Part shown: positions 50,306 to 61,294 of the stretch, one piece after another
Numbering within the stretch: the first letter of the stretch is position 1
Layout of the letters: the number at the start of each line of letters is the position of its first letter
Assembly: GCA_023412805.1 (NCBI GenBank)
Contig: JAEZRM010000023.1
Location: 12,215 to 76,214, forward strand
DNA length: 64,000 bases
Source of the DNA: Pseudomonadota bacterium
GTDB taxonomy: Bacteria; Pseudomonadota; Alphaproteobacteria; Rhizobiales; Hyphomicrobiaceae
Reading direction: 5' to 3'
The notes under the pieces: generated by a model
Databases searched by the model: none
Told to the model about the DNA's origin: nothing
The model's input: the letters and a program-made list of their open reading frames with translations, nothing else
Made by a program: the position numbers and the translations under genes

Positions 50306-51082
50306 ATGAGCGGCACTGAGAACACACATCCCGCAGGCACGACTACGTTCGGCTTTCGCGAGGTCGCGGAGGGCGAGCGGCAGGGGCTCGTGAACGAGGT
50401 CTTCAGTGGCGTCGCGGAACGCTACGACCTCATGAACGATCTGATGTCCGGAGGGCTGCACCGCCTCTGGAAGGACGATCTGATCGTTAGGCTCAATCCG
50501 CCGAGGAGCGCGACACCCTTCAAGCAGATTGATGTGGCGGGCGGTACTGCCGACGTTGCCCTCAAGGCGGCGGCAGCGGGCGGCACAGGATTCAGTGCCA
50601 TTGTCTGCGACATCAGCCCGGAAATGCTTGCCGTCGGAAAGCGGAAGATCGCGGAAGCCGGGTATGCGGAGCGCATCGGCACGGTGCTCGGTAATGCGGA
50701 GGCGTTGCCGTTTGCGGATCGCTCGTTCGATGCCTATACGATCGCGTTCGGCATTCGAAACGTCACCCACATCGACCGGGCGCTGGCCGAGGCGTACCGG
50801 GTATTGAGGCCGGGCGGGCATTTTCTCTGCCTCGAGTTCTCACACGTCGACGTGCCAATCCTCGACAAACTCTATGATTTTCATTCCTTCGAGGTCATCC
50901 CGCGCCTCGGTGCGCTCGCGGCCGGCGCGGCCGAGCCCTATCGCTATCTCGTCGAGAGCATTCGTAATTTCCCGAATCAGCAAGCTTTCGCCGAGCTGGT
51001 GCGTGGCGCAGGATTCGCGAATGTCGGCGTCCGCAACCTTACCGGCGGCGTTGCCGCCATCCATTCCGGCTGGCGCATCTAA
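50306..51082 (+). CDS. ubiE: Demethylmenaquinone/2-methoxy-6-polyprenyl-1,4-benzoquinol methylase
   Basis: UbiE is a SAM-dependent C-methyltransferase of ubiquinone (and menaquinone) synthesis. The 258-residue protein has FGFREVAEGERQGLVNEVFS, SGVAERYDLMNDLMSGGLHR, the SAM motif IDVAGGTADVAL, and VTHIDRALAEAYRVLRPGGH, ending with LTGGVAAIHSGWRI. Start at 50306 (MSGTENTH) is preferred over the GTG at 50297. In relatives ubiB usually follows; here the next gene is a TPR lipoprotein. Confidence 0.96.
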   Translation: MSGTENTHPAGTTTFGFREVAEGERQGLVNEVFSGVAERYDLMNDLMSGGLHRLWKDDLIVRLNPPRSATPFKQIDVAGGTADVALKAAAAGGTGFSAIVCDISPEMLAVGKRKIAEAGYAERIGTVLGNAEALPFADRSFDAYTIAFGIRNVTHIDRALAEAYRVLRPGGHFLCLEFSHVDVPILDKLYDFHSFEVIPRLGALAAGAAEPYRYLVESIRNFPNQQAFAELVRGAGFANVGVRNLTGGVAAIHSGWRI

Positions 51083-51272
51083 TCATTTGATCTGGCGAGC
51101 TTTGTTTCGATGCTCTCTGTGCGTATCATTTGCGTGTATCCAGAGAAATTACTAAACCTTTAGTTGTGCATTCCAGCCCTTAAATGTTTATTGACGGCTG
51201 TGCCGAAATATCGCGGCAGGGCAGGTCCGCGCAGGGTCGGTGCGTGGGCTCGGGCAGGGAGCATGAATTTCG

Positions 51273-52268
51273 ATGACGTACGGGTTGTCGTTGCGGACGC
51301 GCGCGTCCGCCGCGCGGATGGCGACCGTTGCCACTCTGGCGCTTTCGCTTGGGGCCTGCTCGCAATCGAGCGGATTGCTCATGAGCGAGGCGCAGACGCC
51401 GGGCGGAGATCCAACGCGACTGGCGCAGGCGCCGCGCGCCGAGGTTGAGAAGGCCGCTGAGCATTGGGGCAAAGAGCATTCGAAGCAGCGCCGGGACGGG
51501 AAAGCCGCGCTCAACTATGCGCGCAGCTTGAAGGCGCTCGACCGCAAGCCGGAAGCGCTGGCCGTCCTTCAGGCCGGCTACCTCTATAATGCGCAGGACC
51601 GCGAATACCTCTCCGAGTATGGTCGCCTCGCGCTCGATCAGGGGCATGCTCCCATGGCGCAGCAGCTCCTCGAGAAGGCGGATGACCCGGCCAAGCCCGA
51701 CTGGCGCATTCTCTCCGCACGTGGCGTCGCCCTTGCCCAGCAGGGCAAGTACAAGGAGGCCATTCCCTTTCTCGAGCGCGCCCGAACGCTGGCACCCGAT
51801 CAGCCGAGCGTCATGAACAATCTCGCGCTCGCCTACACGATGGACGGTCAGGCCTCGCAGGCCGAGCCCATGCTCAGGCAGGCAACGAGCACGGCGGCCG
51901 ATCCGCGCGTGCGCCAGAACTTGGCGCTGGTCCTCAATCTGCAGGGCAAGAAAGAAGAGGCGACGCGCGTCTCAATGGGCCATGACATGCCTCGGCCGGT
52001 CGTCGCGCCGACATCGATCGCGGCCCGTCCGGCGCCGGCCCCTGCGAGGGTTGCGGCCGTCGCGCCGTCACCGCAGCCGGCGGTGGCGCGTCAGGAACTG
52101 CCGCCGCCCGTGCGCACGGCCGCTGCCCGCACGATGGCGCCGGCGCCTGTTGCGCCAGCCGCGACGGCGGACCCCGAGGATGTCATTCGTGCAGCCGTTG
52201 CGGCCGAGGTCGCGCATGAGCAAGCGCGCTCGCGCAACATCGCAACGTCGAGCGCGCCGCAGCGGTGA
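51273..52268 (+). CDS. TPR-repeat lipoprotein, TadD-like
   Basis: The 331-residue product has a lipobox LALSLGAC, so it is a lipoprotein cleaved before Cys near residue 29. It has at least four tetratricopeptide repeats between about residues 55 and 205 (KAALNYARSLKALDRKPEAL; LSARGVALAQQGKYKEAIPF; PSVMNNLALAYTMDGQASQA). A proline/alanine-rich C-terminal tail follows. This matches TadD-type proteins of Flp pilus assembly or PilW-like secretins' partners. A Flp pilin gene lies 2.3 kb away on the same strand, but no tad operon is present. Confidence 0.85.
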   Translation: MTYGLSLRTRASAARMATVATLALSLGACSQSSGLLMSEAQTPGGDPTRLAQAPRAEVEKAAEHWGKEHSKQRRDGKAALNYARSLKALDRKPEALAVLQAGYLYNAQDREYLSEYGRLALDQGHAPMAQQLLEKADDPAKPDWRILSARGVALAQQGKYKEAIPFLERARTLAPDQPSVMNNLALAYTMDGQASQAEPMLRQATSTAADPRVRQNLALVLNLQGKKEEATRVSMGHDMPRPVVAPTSIAARPAPAPARVAAVAPSPQPAVARQELPPPVRTAAARTMAPAPVAPAATADPEDVIRAAVAAEVAHEQARSRNIATSSAPQR

Positions 52269-52315
52269 GCTCTCGCATCAATCGTAGCGTAGCTTAAGAG
52301 GCGCTGCTTCCTTCC

Positions 52316-52430
52316 CCTTCTCCCCGTCCTTCACGGGGAGAAGGTCGGGATGAGGGGCGGCGCCAATCGCTGACGTCGGCGTATGCCGCCGCCCCTCACC
52401 CTAACCCTCTCCCCGCAGGCAGGGAGAGGG
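52316..52430. repeat. Palindromic intergenic repeat, family A, copy 2 (inverted)
   Basis: Two hairpins, CCTTCTCCCCGT/ACGGGGAGAAGG (52316-52344) and CCCTCTCCCCGC/GCAGGGAGAGGG (52405-52430), flank TGAGGGGCGGC and GCCGCCCCTCACC. This is the reverse complement arrangement of the element at 5173-5288. It lies in the convergent gap between the TPR and ThDP-enzyme genes. Confidence 0.8.
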
Positions 52431-52440
52431 GACAAGCACA

Positions 52441-54069
52441 TCAAAGTCGCGAAACTTCCGTTTCCTTGGATGTGATGAATTCAAGAAGTGCCGCCTGGCC
52501 TTTCTCGGTGGCGGCGATGCCGCGCTTGATCGCCGCCGCGATGTCCTCCGGCTTCTCGACGCGCTCGCCGTATCCGCCGAAGGCGCGTGCCATGGCCGCG
52601 TAGTCACCCGAGATGTCCGTCGAGCGGTACTTCTCGGTGGAGACGGGCATGACCTTGAGCTCGATGGCCATGGAGAAGTTGTTGAGCAGGATCGAGAGGA
52701 TCGGAATGCGCTCGCGCACTGCCGTCTCGAAATCCATGCCCGTGAAGCCGATCGCCGCATCGCCCCATACGTTGATGCAAAGCTTGTCCGGCTTGGCGAG
52801 CTTGGCACCCATGGCGAAGCCGAGGCCGGCGCCGAGCTGGGTCGTCTTGCCCCAGCCGATGTAGGAGAGCGGCGTCGTCGACTTCCAGAAGGGCGAGAGC
52901 TGGTCGCGGGGACTGCCGGCGTCGTGCGTAATGATGGTGTTGGCGACGTCGACGGTCTTCTGCAACTCCCAGAGCACGCGATAAGGATTGAGCGGCGCGT
53001 CGTTGCACGTGAGCTTCGGCATCCACTTGGCGAGCCACGGCTCGTTCGTGTCGGCGATTTCCTTGGCAACGGCCTTGTGATCCTTCGGCTTGTTGCCATG
53101 AAGCTTGCGCACCTCGGCGAGCATGGCTTCGAGCACGATCTTGGCATCGCCGGCCATGCCCAGCGCCACCGGCACGTCCATGTTGATGTCGCCGGGATCG
53201 AGCGTTGCCTGGATGATGCGCGCGCCGGCCGGCATCTTCACGCCGAAGTTCGTCTCGGTGAACGAGCAGCCGATGCCGAAAATGAGATCGGATTTGTCGA
53301 GGAACGTGCGCACGGATTGCGGGATGGCGAGGCCACCCGACCCCAGTGAGAGCGGATGCGTCTCGGGGAAGGCGCTCTTGCCTTCGAGGCTGGTAGTGAC
53401 GGGGATCGCGAGGAGCTCGGCAAGTTCCTTGAGCTCGGTCCAGGCCTCGGCCCAATGCACGCCCTGGCCGGCATAGATGACGGGGCGCTTGGCCGCGACG
53501 AGCATCTTGGCGGCTTCGGCGACCGCCGACAGGTCCGTGCCGGTGCGGATGCGCTGCGGCGAGATGTAGTCCTTGGGATCGACCTCCTCATTCCACATGT
53601 CGGTCGGGATCTCGACCAGCACGGGGCCGCCGCGGCCGGACTTCAGGTTCTGGAAGGCGCGGCGGAAGATGTTCGGGATCTCCTTGGCGGAAGTGATGGG
53701 CTCCGCCGTCTTGGTGATGGAGCGCATGGAGACGGACGCATTGTAGTTTCGCTCGACCCAGGCGAGGCGGCGCGGATAGCCCATGGGCAGCACCAGAATG
53801 GGGATGCTCTCGCTATAGGCCTGGGCGACGCCGCCATAGGCGTTCTCCGTGCCGGGGCCGTGCTGCATGGCGAACACGCCGATGGTCTTGCCCGACGTTA
53901 CGCGACTGACCGCATCCGCCATATGAAGGCCGATACGCTCCTGGCGGACGATGATCGGGCGGATATCGAACTTCGCGGCGTGCTCCAGGATGTGATTGAC
54001 CGGATAGCCGATGATGTACTCGACGCCTTCCTGCTTGAGGATGGCCGAGATCGCGTCTCCAATTTTCAT
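52441..54069 (-). CDS. Thiamine-diphosphate-dependent enzyme (acetolactate-synthase-like)
   Basis: The 542-residue enzyme has the ThDP-family order: N-terminal PYR domain with the catalytic-glutamate segment IIVRQERIGLHMADA, then FAMQHGPGTENAYGG, a central FAD/ADP-like region (GQGVHWAEAW), and the PP domain with WGDAAIGFTGMDFETAV and ILLNNFSMAI. The ThDP motif has GDA instead of the usual GDG. It is a member of a poorly characterised group; oxalyl-CoA decarboxylase- or acetolactate synthase-like activity cannot be decided. Start at 54069 follows AAGGGGAC; the frame runs to 54237. Confidence 0.88.
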   Translation of the reverse strand: MKIGDAISAILKQEGVEYIIGYPVNHILEHAAKFDIRPIIVRQERIGLHMADAVSRVTSGKTIGVFAMQHGPGTENAYGGVAQAYSESIPILVLPMGYPRRLAWVERNYNASVSMRSITKTAEPITSAKEIPNIFRRAFQNLKSGRGGPVLVEIPTDMWNEEVDPKDYISPQRIRTGTDLSAVAEAAKMLVAAKRPVIYAGQGVHWAEAWTELKELAELLAIPVTTSLEGKSAFPETHPLSLGSGGLAIPQSVRTFLDKSDLIFGIGCSFTETNFGVKMPAGARIIQATLDPGDINMDVPVALGMAGDAKIVLEAMLAEVRKLHGNKPKDHKAVAKEIADTNEPWLAKWMPKLTCNDAPLNPYRVLWELQKTVDVANTIITHDAGSPRDQLSPFWKSTTPLSYIGWGKTTQLGAGLGFAMGAKLAKPDKLCINVWGDAAIGFTGMDFETAVRERIPILSILLNNFSMAIELKVMPVSTEKYRSTDISGDYAAMARAFGGYGERVEKPEDIAAAIKRGIAATEKGQAALLEFITSKETEVSRL

Positions 54070-54570
54070 GGGTGTCCCCTTCCCTGTCGGCCGCCGCGGG
54101 CCTGTGTATCCTTGGTGGCTATCGAAGCACGCGCACGCTGGTCGGCCAAGCATCGGATGGGCTTGCTCGCCCACCTTTCCTGCAGATCTGATGCGCTGGT
54201 GGCTGGCGTACCAGGCTAAATCAGCCGAGCACGGCATCCTGCGCTGCCGAAATGCTCGCGCTCGACTTTGTGTGGGCTCATATTAATCGCTGATAAACCA
54301 CGATCTACGCAGCGCGACTGATCTGGTCGACAAGTAGTCATAAGTATATATTGGCTGCATTGGCATGAAATGTTGTGATATTTCTCTTGATCAGCCTGCG
54401 GCTATTTAATATGTTGTTTCCCAAATTGGATTTCTTTCGCCGAAATATGCTATTTTTACTCCCCATTAATTCGACGGGCGTAGGGTGTCCTCAAGTTCGG
54501 CCGGGTACTCAATGAACGGCGGGCTTCGACCCATCGGTCGTCAAGTTAGTCAGAGTGGGAGAGTGAAATC
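54070..54570. other. AT-rich gap, promoter region of the Flp pilin gene
   Basis: No gene is visible in this 501-bp gap. The part from about 54290 to 54480 is strikingly AT-richer than its surroundings, with runs such as TATATATTGG and TTAATATGTTG, a base composition typical of a strong, regulated promoter or H-NS-bound DNA. Confidence 0.5.
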
Positions 54571-54744
54571 ATGAAGACCCTCGTTCGTTTTGCGAAGTGT
54601 GAGTCGGGCGCCACGGCCATCGAGTACGGCCTCATCGCCGCCCTGATCTCGGTTGCGATCATCGGCGTTGTTTCCAACGTCGGCACGAGCCTCAACACCA
54701 CGTTCCAGTCCATCGATGACGGCCTGAACGGCACCACCTCGTGA
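54571..54744 (+). CDS. Flp/Fap-type pilin (57 residues)
   Basis: The short gene encodes MKTLVRFAKCESGATAIEYG followed by LIAALISVAIIGVV and a polar tail ending GLNGTTS. The GATAIEYG segment is the class of Flp prepilins cleaved by TadV-type peptidase between the G and A, with the glutamate at position 5 of the mature protein. GGGAGAG is seven bases upstream of the ATG. Such pilins build tight-adherence (Flp) fibres. No tadA-G, rcpA or tadV genes are in the window, so the assembly machinery must lie elsewhere. Confidence 0.9.
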   Translation: MKTLVRFAKCESGATAIEYGLIAALISVAIIGVVSNVGTSLNTTFQSIDDGLNGTTS

Positions 54745-54987
54745 TTTATCGCTGGCTTGACGGCAGCTTATGCTGTCCTCAGCCGCGAAATCGCCGAACA
54801 GTGCGCTCGCTCCCTACCCGGGGCGGGCGTTCTGCTTTTCCGGGCTTCTTGTCTGGCCTGGGCGCGGCGTCCTCACGCCGCATCTATGAGTTCGCTCTGA
54901 TTTCCTATACACGTGGCGACGAATGCGCCTGCGGCCCCGTGTCGGACGCAGACCCCGAAGCATCTATGCCGGACCCCACTTCTCGCC

Positions 54988-57672
<2,685 letters not shown>

Positions 57673-57758
57673 TTTTTTCAGTACGGCCTGCCGGCCGGCG
57701 CGCAGTCGCGCGCTCATGAAGAGGCGCCGGCTCGAAGCGAATTCTGTACCCCCGCTAT

Positions 57759-57820
57759 GGCCGCCGCGGGCATAGCACCACGAGCCGGTCGCGAAGCACC
57801 TCTTCCCAGCAGCCCGCGGC
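57759..57820. repeat. Palindromic intergenic repeat, family B, third copy
   Basis: The unit matches 13700-13764: bounded by CCGCCGCGGGC and GCCCGCGGC, with GCATAGCAC, GCGAAGCACCTCTTCCCAGC and CAGCCCGCGGC. It is directly followed by a minus-strand intrinsic terminator. Confidence 0.8.
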
Positions 57821-57851
57821 AAAAAACAAAGCCGGCCAACGGGCCGGCTTT
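57821..57851 (-). terminator. Intrinsic terminator on the minus strand
   Basis: Arms AAAGCCGGCC (57828-57837) and GGCCGGCTTT (57842-57851) with an AACG loop; read on the minus strand the hairpin is followed by TGTTTTTT. No recognised minus-strand gene ends close by, since the H-NS-like gene stop is 800 bp upstream. An undetected minus-strand gene or small RNA may lie in between. Confidence 0.75.
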
Positions 57852-58652
57852 GCGAGTTGTGGCCGTCGTGACGGCGGGTACGTGATTAGGGCCTAGTCGG
57901 TGGATGCTGTGGTTTGACACGCCAGCGCAGTTCGTCGAACTCGAAAAGCCTACGGCTCCGGGGCCCGTTCCAACCGGTTTTGCCGGCTGTCGGGCCTGAG
58001 CGACTGCGAGGAAGAAGACGGCGTGTTGGCATTGGCCACTCCATCGTCGTTGGGAAGCCCCACTTTTCCCTGCCGAGAAGGCTCAGGCGTCCGACCGAGG
58101 TTGCCGCGCGGGGAGCGCGCCATGGCCTCGAGCGGACGACAGAATTCGTCGTATCGGGTGCAATGAAGGCTGGTGAGGATGAGCTTCTTCGTCGGAGACG
58201 GGGGAAGACCAGACGGCGGCCTCATCCATGGCCTCCGGATCCCAGCTTTGCTGTTCGAGCAACTCGCCAGCATGCCCTCGCTCATTGCGTTGCTAAAGCG
58301 CACATGCGCCTTAGCTGCAGGTCGGCGACGCAACCACCTGCGCCCGATCGGAGACCGGATCGCCGAAAGCAGAAAATCTCCCTGCTTTCGCTAAGGTAAT
58401 AGTTGATTCGTGTGACATTCGGATAGCGGGTCGGCTGCCGCAAGATCAGGCGCTGGCGCTGAATTTCCCGCCGACTGATGCCAGCGCGCTACGGCGGTGT
58501 GGTGGCAAGGCCCACATCAGGAAGGCGTGTTCGTGAAACGGGGAATTGAAAAGCCGTCGGAATAAGTCGCAGAATGGACGTGCTCCGACGGTTTGAATTT
58601 TGTCTCGATTGCAGGCGCCGATTTCCGGATCCCGCATGAGAAAGTGCCGATT
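57852..58652. other. 800-bp stretch without a recognised gene
   Basis: Frames of 100-160 codons exist on both strands but they are Arg/Pro/Ser-rich and show no motif. The best-placed is 57950-58333 on the minus strand (127 codons), ending about 100 bp from the minus-strand terminator. A 9-bp perfect hairpin (CGAAAGCAG/CTGCTTTCG) lies at 58364-58390. I looked for tmRNA and RNase P RNA signatures and saw none. Confidence 0.45.
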
Positions 58653-58979
58653 TCAGATCGCGAAATCGCTGAGCTTCGAGCCTTTGGCCAGCTTCGCGGT
58701 AAGCCATTTCGGCTGGCGGCCGCGGCCGGTCCAGGTCTCTTCCGGATTATCCTTATTGCGGAATTTGACCGCGACTTTCCCGCCGTTTCCACGCTTTGCA
58801 CCACGAGCCGCGCCCGTAAGCTCCTCGATCTTGTAGCCGAGGCTCTCGGCCATCGCGATTACCTTCTGGCGGGCATTCGTGAACTCGTTGCGCCGCGCTG
58901 CGACAATGGCCTTTGATATACGAGCCTCGTGTTCCAGCAGCTCTTTAAGGGACATCTTGTCGTAGTTCACGGTCGCCAT
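58653..58979 (-). CDS. H-NS/HvrA-family nucleoid-associated regulator
   Basis: The 108-residue protein has an N-terminal coiled coil (MSLKELLEHEARISKAIVAA), a linker, and the C-terminal DNA-binding signature ETWTGRGRQPKWL of the H-NS family (HvrA-type in alphaproteobacteria). H-NS-like proteins bind curved, AT-rich DNA as a regulator or xenogeneic silencer. Start at 58979 (MATVNYDK) follows AAGAGGT; the frame runs to 59099. It is divergent from usg across about 500 bp. Confidence 0.92.
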   Translation of the reverse strand: MATVNYDKMSLKELLEHEARISKAIVAARRNEFTNARQKVIAMAESLGYKIEELTGAARGAKRGNGGKVAVKFRNKDNPEETWTGRGRQPKWLTAKLAKGSKLSDFAI

Positions 58980-59477
58980 CGTCTTACCTCTTGCTCCCTT
59001 GGTGCGGGTTCGGGCCATGTTGAAACTCGGGCTAAGGGCGCCTTTTATGTGCGATTTGCTCGTCGTGCAACGCGCTTTTGCGCATTTTTTCCGGAGCATG
59101 CAGAACAGGGCGTCCAGGGAATGATCTCGATGGCGGTAATATATTGATATTCAATTGCAGGGGCAAGAAGTGCTTTGCTGCTGGATCGCAATCTCGTGTG
59201 GGTTAAATCGCGTGTATTACCTAGCTGATTACGAGCCGATTGGCCCGAAATGAGCGCTGCGCATAGGTTCAATAATCCGCCGTGTGCCGACGCAGAAATC
59301 CGCTGCGACCCTCGATTCCACTTCCGTGGGCCCTTAACCACCGCGATCCGCAGTGATGTTAGCATCCAGCCGCATTGGCTGCTAACATCATGATTTGTCT
59401 TCATAAAGATCTTGCGGACGGCAGCCTGCGGGATATTCTGATCTTTGTTTCTGCTCGGACGAGAGAGGAGGCAGGGT
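58980..59477. other. Divergent promoter region between the H-NS-like gene and usg
   Basis: No gene is present. An 11-bp perfect dyad, TGATGTTAGCA (59354-59364) and TGCTAACATCA (59380-59390), is separated by 15 bp and resembles an operator or a loose hairpin. The AT-rich part around 59120-59160 (GTAATATATTGATATTC) probably drives the H-NS-like gene and could bind the protein itself. Confidence 0.5.
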
Positions 59478-59747
59478 ATGGCGGATCGCGACGCCCTTCG
59501 GCAATTGCGGGGCTTTAGTCTGACAACTGCAGAAATACTCTATCGCCTGCCGGATCATCCGGCGCTGCTGCAAACGTACATATGGCAGGAATATGATCTT
59601 CACCCGCGTTTTCCGCGCTTGAAGGCTTTTCTGGGGTTCTGGGCCGCCAACCTGGATGGGCAGCTTTTTCGCATTACCGTCGCCAACAAGGCGCTCATCT
59701 CTCCGCGTGAACTCCGGATCGCCGCCGCGGACTTCCGTTTGAATTGA
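59478..59747 (+). CDS. usg: Usg-family protein
   Basis: The 89-residue protein matches the Usg family of alphaproteobacteria: SLTTAEILYRLPDHPALLQT, WQEYDLHPRFPRLKAFL and FWAANLDGQLFRITVANKAL. Usg is often found near trp genes, here it is not. Its role is unknown. Start at 59478 (MADRDALRQL) follows AGAGGAGGCAGGG; the frame from 59445 adds 11 residues without similarity. Confidence 0.85.
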   Translation: MADRDALRQLRGFSLTTAEILYRLPDHPALLQTYIWQEYDLHPRFPRLKAFLGFWAANLDGQLFRITVANKALISPRELRIAAADFRLN

Positions 59748-60001
59748 AGTTTCCAGCCCTTTCAGAATCATAGTTGAGCTGGGCAGAGCACCGGCGGCCG
59801 CGGCTCTTCGGGCAGGGTCGCGGCGAGTTGATCGGCGTCCATCCACAGTCCCTCCGCTGGCTGTGCAGCTGCTGCGTTGACCCAGGACCCCGACTCAGGG
59901 CCCGATCAGGTCCACGTGGGATGGGGTCGAACGTCCTATATCTCTAAGAGGGCGGGCTTTGCCCGAGCAGGCAGGCCCTCCGGGGGAGCTTGGGGGTTAT
60001 T

Positions 60002-60865
60002 GTGGAACGTAATTTGGCAAGCCATGCACCGCAGCAACGTCGCCGCGGTGGTCTGCCGCGTCCGTATGTTGCCGTTTGGGTCGTGCTGTCGAGTATGGCG
60101 CTGACGTATCTCGTTACGCTCTCAGTGCGCCCGGATCTCGCCGAGGGGCTTGGCGGCCAGGTCGCCGCGTTCGTTGGCGTCGAGGCAGGTGCGCGTGAGG
60201 ACGAAAGCGCACAAGCCGCCCGCGACGAGCAGGCGCGGACCGAGATCGCGGCTCTTCGCGACAATCTCGACGCCGTGCAGCGCGAGGCGGCCGCATTGCG
60301 TGCCGAACTCGCGGCGCGTGAGGAGCAGAACAAGGCATTCGCCGCGCGGCTTGCGGCGGTCGAAGCGCAGCGCATCGCCGAGCAGGCGGCTCCGATCGCG
60401 ACGGCGAGCGTCAATCGCGGGCCTCTGGAAGGACCTGGCGCTGGCAATGGCGGGCCGGATGCACTTCCGGGCCGTGCCGTCGATGGCCGGGTCGTCGAAG
60501 CGCCGCGGGAGAGTGAGCTTCCGGCACGCAGGCCGACGCCTCGTGAGAGCGAGCGTATCGCCTTCGGTACGCCTCAAGTGAAGCCTGCGCCGGCTGCACC
60601 CGAAAGTCCGCGCGGTATTCAGATCGCCACGGGTCCATCCGTCGATGCGCTGCGCATCAGCTGGATGCTGCTCGCCGATCGCCACAAGGAAATTCTCGGA
60701 AACTACGAACCGCGCTTCGTGCCGTCGACCAGCGGCAGCGGCCCTGCCTATCGCCTGATCGCCGGACCGATCGCGAGCACGGGCGCCGCGAACCGCGTGT
60801 GCGGCGCACTGCGGTCACGGCGCGTGACATGCGGCGTTGCGCCCTTCGGTGGCGAGCCTCTTTAA
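60002..60865 (+). CDS. Membrane-anchored protein with SPOR-like C-terminus
   Basis: The 287-residue product (GTG start at 60002; a TTG at 59990 is possible) has one N-terminal transmembrane helix (VAVWVVLSSMALTYLVTL), a coiled-coil region (AARDEQARTEIAALRDNLDA) of about 80 residues, a proline-rich linker and a C-terminal domain with YRLIAGPIASTGAANRVCGA, similar in shape to SPOR domains that bind denuded peptidoglycan. A role in cell-division or envelope integrity is plausible but unproven. It overlaps the convergent DUF1761 gene by 4 bp. Confidence 0.72.
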   Translation: MERNLASHAPQQRRRGGLPRPYVAVWVVLSSMALTYLVTLSVRPDLAEGLGGQVAAFVGVEAGAREDESAQAARDEQARTEIAALRDNLDAVQREAAALRAELAAREEQNKAFAARLAAVEAQRIAEQAAPIATASVNRGPLEGPGAGNGGPDALPGRAVDGRVVEAPRESELPARRPTPRESERIAFGTPQVKPAPAAPESPRGIQIATGPSVDALRISWMLLADRHKEILGNYEPRFVPSTSGSGPAYRLIAGPIASTGAANRVCGALRSRRVTCGVAPFGGEPL

Positions 60866-61275
60866 CTCGCCATCGCCGCAAGTATCGCCGACTGGATGAG
60901 CAGCACGCCGAGCCAGTGCCCGCCGTCTATGAGCGTTGCGGAAAACCGGGTGCCCTGCAACGCGTGAGACGCCGAGAGCGACGTCATGACGAAGCCGACC
61001 CAGATGAGCACGGCCGAGATGATGGCGTTTCGCGACGAGAGAGGAATGCTGCCGCGCGTGACATGAAGCAGGATGCCGGCGAGCATCCAGGACATCACGA
61101 GTTGCGCAACGAAGATGGTGGCGAACTGACCGGGGCTGAAGGTGCCCTTCGCCGGGCTTTCGCCTGCTGCGCCCAGGCGCCGTTTCGCGAACACGCCGTA
61201 CCAGAGGCCGCCGAATGCGAAACTCGCGATCGCTGCGATGAGTACGGCCGTGTAGCTGATCCCGGTGACGTGCAT
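60862..61275 (-). CDS. DUF1761 membrane protein
   Basis: The 137-residue protein has four hydrophobic helices and the DUF1761 start GISYTAVLIAAIASFAFGGLWYGVFAK with a GxxWY-type motif, then FAQLVMSWML-type helices and a late SASHALQGTRF loop. The domain has no assigned activity. It converges on the SPOR-like gene and is 19 bp downstream of the methyltransferase gene on the same strand. Confidence 0.82.
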   Translation of the reverse strand: MHVTGISYTAVLIAAIASFAFGGLWYGVFAKRRLGAAGESPAKGTFSPGQFATIFVAQLVMSWMLAGILLHVTRGSIPLSSRNAIISAVLIWVGFVMTSLSASHALQGTRFSATLIDGGHWLGVLLIQSAILAAMAS

Positions 61276-61294
61276 TGTCCTCGCTCTTTCTCGC

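Noticed and set aside
54745..54987. Possible cobalamin or SAM riboswitch upstream of metH
   Set aside because: I found no B12-box-like or SAM-II core sequence; only the gap between the pilin and metH is visible.
57914..58399. 161-codon plus-strand frame
   Set aside because: It is Arg/Pro/Ser-rich with no conserved motif or visible ribosome-binding site; I do not call it a gene.
57852..58652. tmRNA or RNase P RNA in the gene-poor stretch
   Set aside because: No tag-peptide coding pattern such as an ANDN-type tag and no conserved RNase P core were seen on either strand.
59062..59095. Possible terminator near GCGCTTTTGCGCATTTTTT
   Set aside because: The stem is only four base pairs, so a terminator call would be weak even though a T run follows.
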